Positions 8,133 to 11,000 of a DNA stretch of 11,000 bases are shown here, one piece after another. Made by a program: the position numbers and the translations under genes. The DNA is from Glandiceps talaboti (Eukaryota; Hemichordata; Enteropneusta; Spengelidae), in contig NC_135565.1 in the NCBI RefSeq assembly GCF_964340395.1, positions 3,680,642 through 3,691,641 of the forward strand. Reading direction: 5' to 3'. Under the pieces are notes generated by a model, which was not told where the DNA came from, made no database searches, and worked only from the letters and a program-made list of their open reading frames with translations. How positions within the stretch are numbered: position 1 is the stretch's first letter; every line of letters begins with the position of its first letter.

Positions 8133-8221
8133 GCAGCATACTAATCAGGTCTGTTATGACGACTGTATACTCCACAAGTCAAACTACATAGATTAACATA
8201 TTTAAATACTTCATAAAGGTT

Positions 8222-8294
8222 GATTAGAATTAAAACTTAATTAAATATATAATAAATAAAGTTGTTTGGCGGCCATTTTGGATTTAAGCAAATT
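8222..8294. repeat. dispersed repeat with GGCGGCCATTTTGG core, copy 2
   Basis: Second copy of the 8052-8132 repeat. The GGCGGCCATTTTGGATTTA block is exact and is followed by AGCAAATTAG. The AT-rich leader is shorter because it lacks a second ATAAATA unit. Confidence 0.75.
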
Positions 8295-9114
8295 AGATAC
8301 TGTTCCTCCCCTTAGATTGAGGAGAACTTTTGATATTTCATTATGAGGACCAATCTGAAGATCATGGTGAAAAAAAAAATTCTGTTACAATTAGTGATGG
8401 GTCATTCCATATTTTGATTGGACTAGTTCGTTGGTTGGTTAAAACTAAAAATGTGTATTGGGTGCATTGACATGTGACTGCGACGCCGCTCCGTATTTTA
8501 GCGAAGCCCTCAGGATGTTGGTTATACTTTCATTTCATTATCATATTTAACAGCCTGAATGACTTAGAAATGACAATTAAAGTCAAAGGGAAACTTTGAA
8601 CAAGTTCCCAAACTTCAGCTATAAACAATAATTTTTCGCTCAGGTACAACCATGTGGTCGCCATCGTACAAGCTGCGACGTCGTGATTTTTTTTCTAAAT
8701 TTACCGTAGAGAGAATCAATTAATTAACATATATTACTTCGCCAGATTGGAGAAATATAATAGGGTTGGTCGGTTCATAAGAAACAGAATTAAGTACGCC
8801 TATTCTTATTTGTGTTACTAGTCTCTCCCACAGTCCTTGGAGCTTCGCATAAAAAGCTAAAACTTAGGTTGTTTTGTATGTACCGATACTGCATAATTGT
8901 ACTTGTATACTTAACTTGTATCCCAGTATCCCTGTACTGTGTGGCCTCATCGAATACATAGGGCTAAATTTTTGTTGACGTGTTAGGCGAAGCCTAAAGA
9001 AATAATAGCTGTGGTTTACGAGAATGTTTTTATGCGAAACTCCGATGACTGTGAGAGAGTCTATTGTGTTACATGCTTTCGATATCATATCTCAGCCTTT
9101 ACTTTCCTCATTTT
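8295..9114. other. intergenic, no gene seen
   Basis: No exon, RNA gene or long repeat recognised. It holds a short perfect hairpin at 8983-8997. Short open frames such as 8864-9088 minus have no domain features. Confidence 0.5.
8983..8997. other. short perfect hairpin, GAA triloop
   Basis: TTAGGC and GCCTAA form a 6-bp stem around GAA. C(GAA)G mini-hairpins are known to be unusually stable in single-stranded DNA. A chance occurrence is possible. Confidence 0.5.
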
Positions 9115-9246
9115 CATAAATTTGCAAGGGCGTCCTCTATTTTTCATATTTATTTTTTACACCGTCTTCATTGTCATTTTCCAAACTGGCAATGGCGCCC
9201 TCTATTTTTCATGTTGATTTTTATATACTCGTGTTTGTCATTCTTC
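9115..9246. repeat. diverged 65-bp tandem duplication
   Basis: Two adjacent units share GCG.CCTCTATTTTTCAT (9131 and 9196, period 65), a following T-rich block and TTGTCATT. A weaker trace of the motif (CCATTGCCCTCTGTGATG) follows near 9291. Hydrophobic-looking open frames across it (9011-9217 and 9064-9342 plus) come from T-rich composition. Confidence 0.7.
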
Positions 9247-10200
9247 ATTCATCTTGTCTTCCACATAGAACTTTATATGACGTCATTGGCCATTGCCCTC
9301 TGTGATGAAGTTGCACTTTATGGATTCTTGCCATTTGAGTAAAGACTAAATAGCGATAAATCACCATTTCATTATTACGATAAAAAATTAATATTGACAA
9401 TTCATGAATATTCAGTGGAGTTTTAATCCTCTTGGAACTCAGTCGACTTGGTATTATTAAATTGAATATTATAAAATTGCGTATGACAATTATATTATGT
9501 TAGTTAAATGGAATATACCCAGTATATTATTAGATACAATGACTTACTTGTAATATAGAACACCCTGAACAGTATTGAATCAATTGCAGGTAAACAAATT
9601 TGTAAGGCTGTACTCTTAATATTAATTTTTATGGCTGCACGCAAAAATCAGCCCCCCCTCCCCACCATGTGATCACAGCTTTAAACTATTGCTGTACAAC
9701 TTTTGGATACAATCAACTCCTAAGTAACATATACAATGTCTAATTATTTGTGTTTAAAACAAAATCCGTGAATTTGTTGGTTGTCTGCTCGATAAAATTC
9801 TGTTACAGCTAGTGTTCATGTAGCCTTAATTTGAATATGAATACTTGCGCAAGAAAAAAACAAAATAAAATCCGAGTAGGCCACTTTGTAAAAATATAAA
9901 TATAAGCTGGCGTCGAATGGTAAATAAAAGATCGAGAGAAAAGGACAAAAGTATTAGTTTTGCGAAGTTAACACCCCTTACAACAGAATCAAGTGCCAGT
10001 GTTTCACTCCCTCGTGTTTGGTGTGAGTTGTTGCAGAATTTGTCGACGTCTTGTGAGCTAACAACTTTACAGTAGAGAAATATGGGCACAACAGCCAAAT
10101 TGCGAATGAGGAAATGAATAAGGCAACAGGAAATGGGAGCCAACTTCACACACCCCTATTTCTGCCTAGTGTTGACTGCACATGTAACATATGTTGTGTT
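9247..10200. other. intergenic, no gene seen
   Basis: AT-rich sequence without splice-supported exons. The longest open frame here (9826-10149 minus, 107 codons) reads as Leu/Phe-rich composition, with no recognisable domain or convincing start context. Confidence 0.45.
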
Positions 10201-10258
10201 GTTCCGCCCTCACCGGTCTCCTCTCAAACCGATAAGTGAGGGCGCCCGGTCACGGAAC
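10201..10258. other. nested GC-rich hairpin
   Basis: Three arms pair in order: GTTCCG (10201-10206) with CGGAAC (10253-10258), CCCTCAC (10207-10213) with GTGAGGG (10236-10242), and CGGT (10214-10217) with ACCG (10228-10231). A 10-nt bulge (10243-10252) and a 4-nt bulge (10232-10235) interrupt the 3' side. The loop is CTCCTCTCAA. It stands out as a GC-rich structured island in AT-rich DNA. No RNA family is recognised. Confidence 0.65.
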
Positions 10259-10307
10259 TTCCTTACAGACTATGCCAAGTTGAATATTTTTTTATTATTT
10301 CTCAACA

Positions 10308-10342
10308 CCCCAACCACCCCAGTTCTGATGACCCCACTTCCC
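10308..10342 (-). other. possible G-quadruplex on minus strand
   Basis: The plus strand carries CCCC, CCCC, CCCC and CCC at 10308, 10317, 10332 and 10340. On the minus strand this gives four G-runs with loops of about 4, 11 and 5 nt, which is within reach of a quadruplex of three tetrads. Confidence 0.35.
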
Positions 10343-10405
10343 GTAAAGACCACATTTTCCAAACACCCTCTCATATAATATATATTATATATGTATGTAT
10401 AGGGT

Positions 10406-10506
10406 CTTACCATAATGCCGATACTTATCAATGCTTACCATAATGCCGATACTTATCAACACTTACCATAATGCCGATACTTATCAATACTTACCATAAT
10501 GCCGAT
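10406..10506. repeat. 28-bp minisatellite, 3.6 copies
   Basis: Units begin CTTACCATAATGCCGATACT at 10406, 10434, 10462 and 10490, the last being partial (17 bp). Only the two bases at the end of each unit vary (TG, CA, TA). Since 28 is not a multiple of three, repeat protein coding is not implied. Confidence 0.97.
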
Positions 10507-10954
10507 GATCTTGTTGTTTTTCAAAGAGATCCCTTTCCCATCTCAGTAGGTGTTTTCCAGAATGACCCCCCCCCCCCCCACAAACACAAAAGACCAAAAT
10601 ACAAAACAGGCTGGTCCCCCTATCACTTGCTTCTAAAGCATGATGGCAATCCCCCCCCCCCTCATATTCACATGATAGGTAATTAACAACCAGGAAGACA
10701 GTGCCAAAAAAATGTTAACGAAATGTTTAATAAAAAAGATTTAATAACACCATGACAGTAGTTGAGTAAAAACGTTTTGGGACCTGATTTATGGTTGGCT
10801 GAGTGCCGCCCATTCATCTGGCAATGGACATTCTACTCTGTTATCACGACAGTCGACGTATGTTACTGTGGCATATTTCGACTTTTCAAAGACAACGATC
10901 ACTACTCATCATTAGAACCTATGGTAGATGAGAAAATGATAACACAAACATATA
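10507..10954. other. intergenic, C-runs, no gene seen
   Basis: Contains C14 at 10566-10579 and C11 at 10651-10661 in C/A-rich surroundings, then AT-rich sequence. The open frame 10471-10686 gets its proline blocks from the two C-runs and its start from the minisatellite. Confidence 0.55.
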
Positions 10955-11000
10955 CAAACAAACAAACAAACAAACAAGCAAACAAACAGACAGACAGACA
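10955..11000. repeat. (CAAA)n-(CAGA)n microsatellite at window edge
   Basis: CAAA units, with one CAAG variant, pass into CAGA units that continue to the last base, so the array extends beyond the window. Confidence 0.95.

Noticed and set aside
9011-9342. Two overlapping plus-strand frames with hydrophobic, membrane-like sequence
   Set aside because: Phe/Leu/Ile richness follows from T-rich composition of the 65-bp tandem units. The frames overlap each other and neither has family features.
8379-9811. Shared AAATTCTGTTACA..TAGTG at about 8379 and 9795
   Set aside because: About 18 bases with two mismatches and no extension on either side; likely chance or a trace too small to interpret.
10471-10686. 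Plus-strand frame with proline blocks
   Set aside because: The prolines come from homopolymer C-runs and the start codon from a minisatellite unit.

Overview
The window looks like nuclear DNA from an animal, most likely a marine invertebrate. It is AT-rich, has long introns, carries many microsatellites (GTAT, TA, TG, CA, CAAA, CAGA) and low-copy dispersed repeats, and contains a secreted-type von Willebrand factor type D (VWD) domain split by introns. I cannot fix the phylum; an echinoderm, hemichordate, amphioxus or mollusc would all fit. There is no bacterial-style operon, CRISPR array, insertion sequence or rRNA.

The one gene I can support is the 3' end of a plus-strand gene. Proposed exons are two 12-nt microexons (968-979 and 1983-1994), VWD exon A (2921-3195), VWD exon B (5139-5422) and a terminal exon that starts at 6576, adds Ser-Ala-Cys and stops at 6583-6585. 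A 3' UTR runs to a poly(A) signal at 7103-7108. All intron phases agree (1, 1, 0, 2). The product would be an extracellular protein ending in a glycine/phenylalanine linker and a C-terminal VWD module of about 180 residues. The upstream part, including any signal peptide, lies outside the window. The two VWD exons are near certain, the terminal exon is probable, and the microexons are a good hypothesis.

Layout: 1-322 is intron with a GTAT microsatellite. 323-2003 is a direct duplication of about 670 bp (about 1% divergent outside the microexon), each copy ending in a microexon and its splice donor, separated by a 342-bp spacer that holds an older diverged repeat pair. 2004-2920 is intron with a (TA)55 palindrome and a compound microsatellite. 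3196-5138 is a long intron with a pair of tRNA-like repeat fragments. 5423-6575 is the last intron. 6586 to about 7125 is the 3' UTR with a CA repeat. 7126-11000 appears intergenic, with two repeats sharing a GGCGGCCATTTTGG core, a 65-bp tandem duplication, a nested hairpin, a 28-bp minisatellite and C-rich tracts.

The most interesting points are the duplicated in-frame microexons that could tune linker length, the paired loss of one canonical VWD disulfide, and a terminal exon whose only apparent coding job is to supply the last VWD cysteine and the stop.
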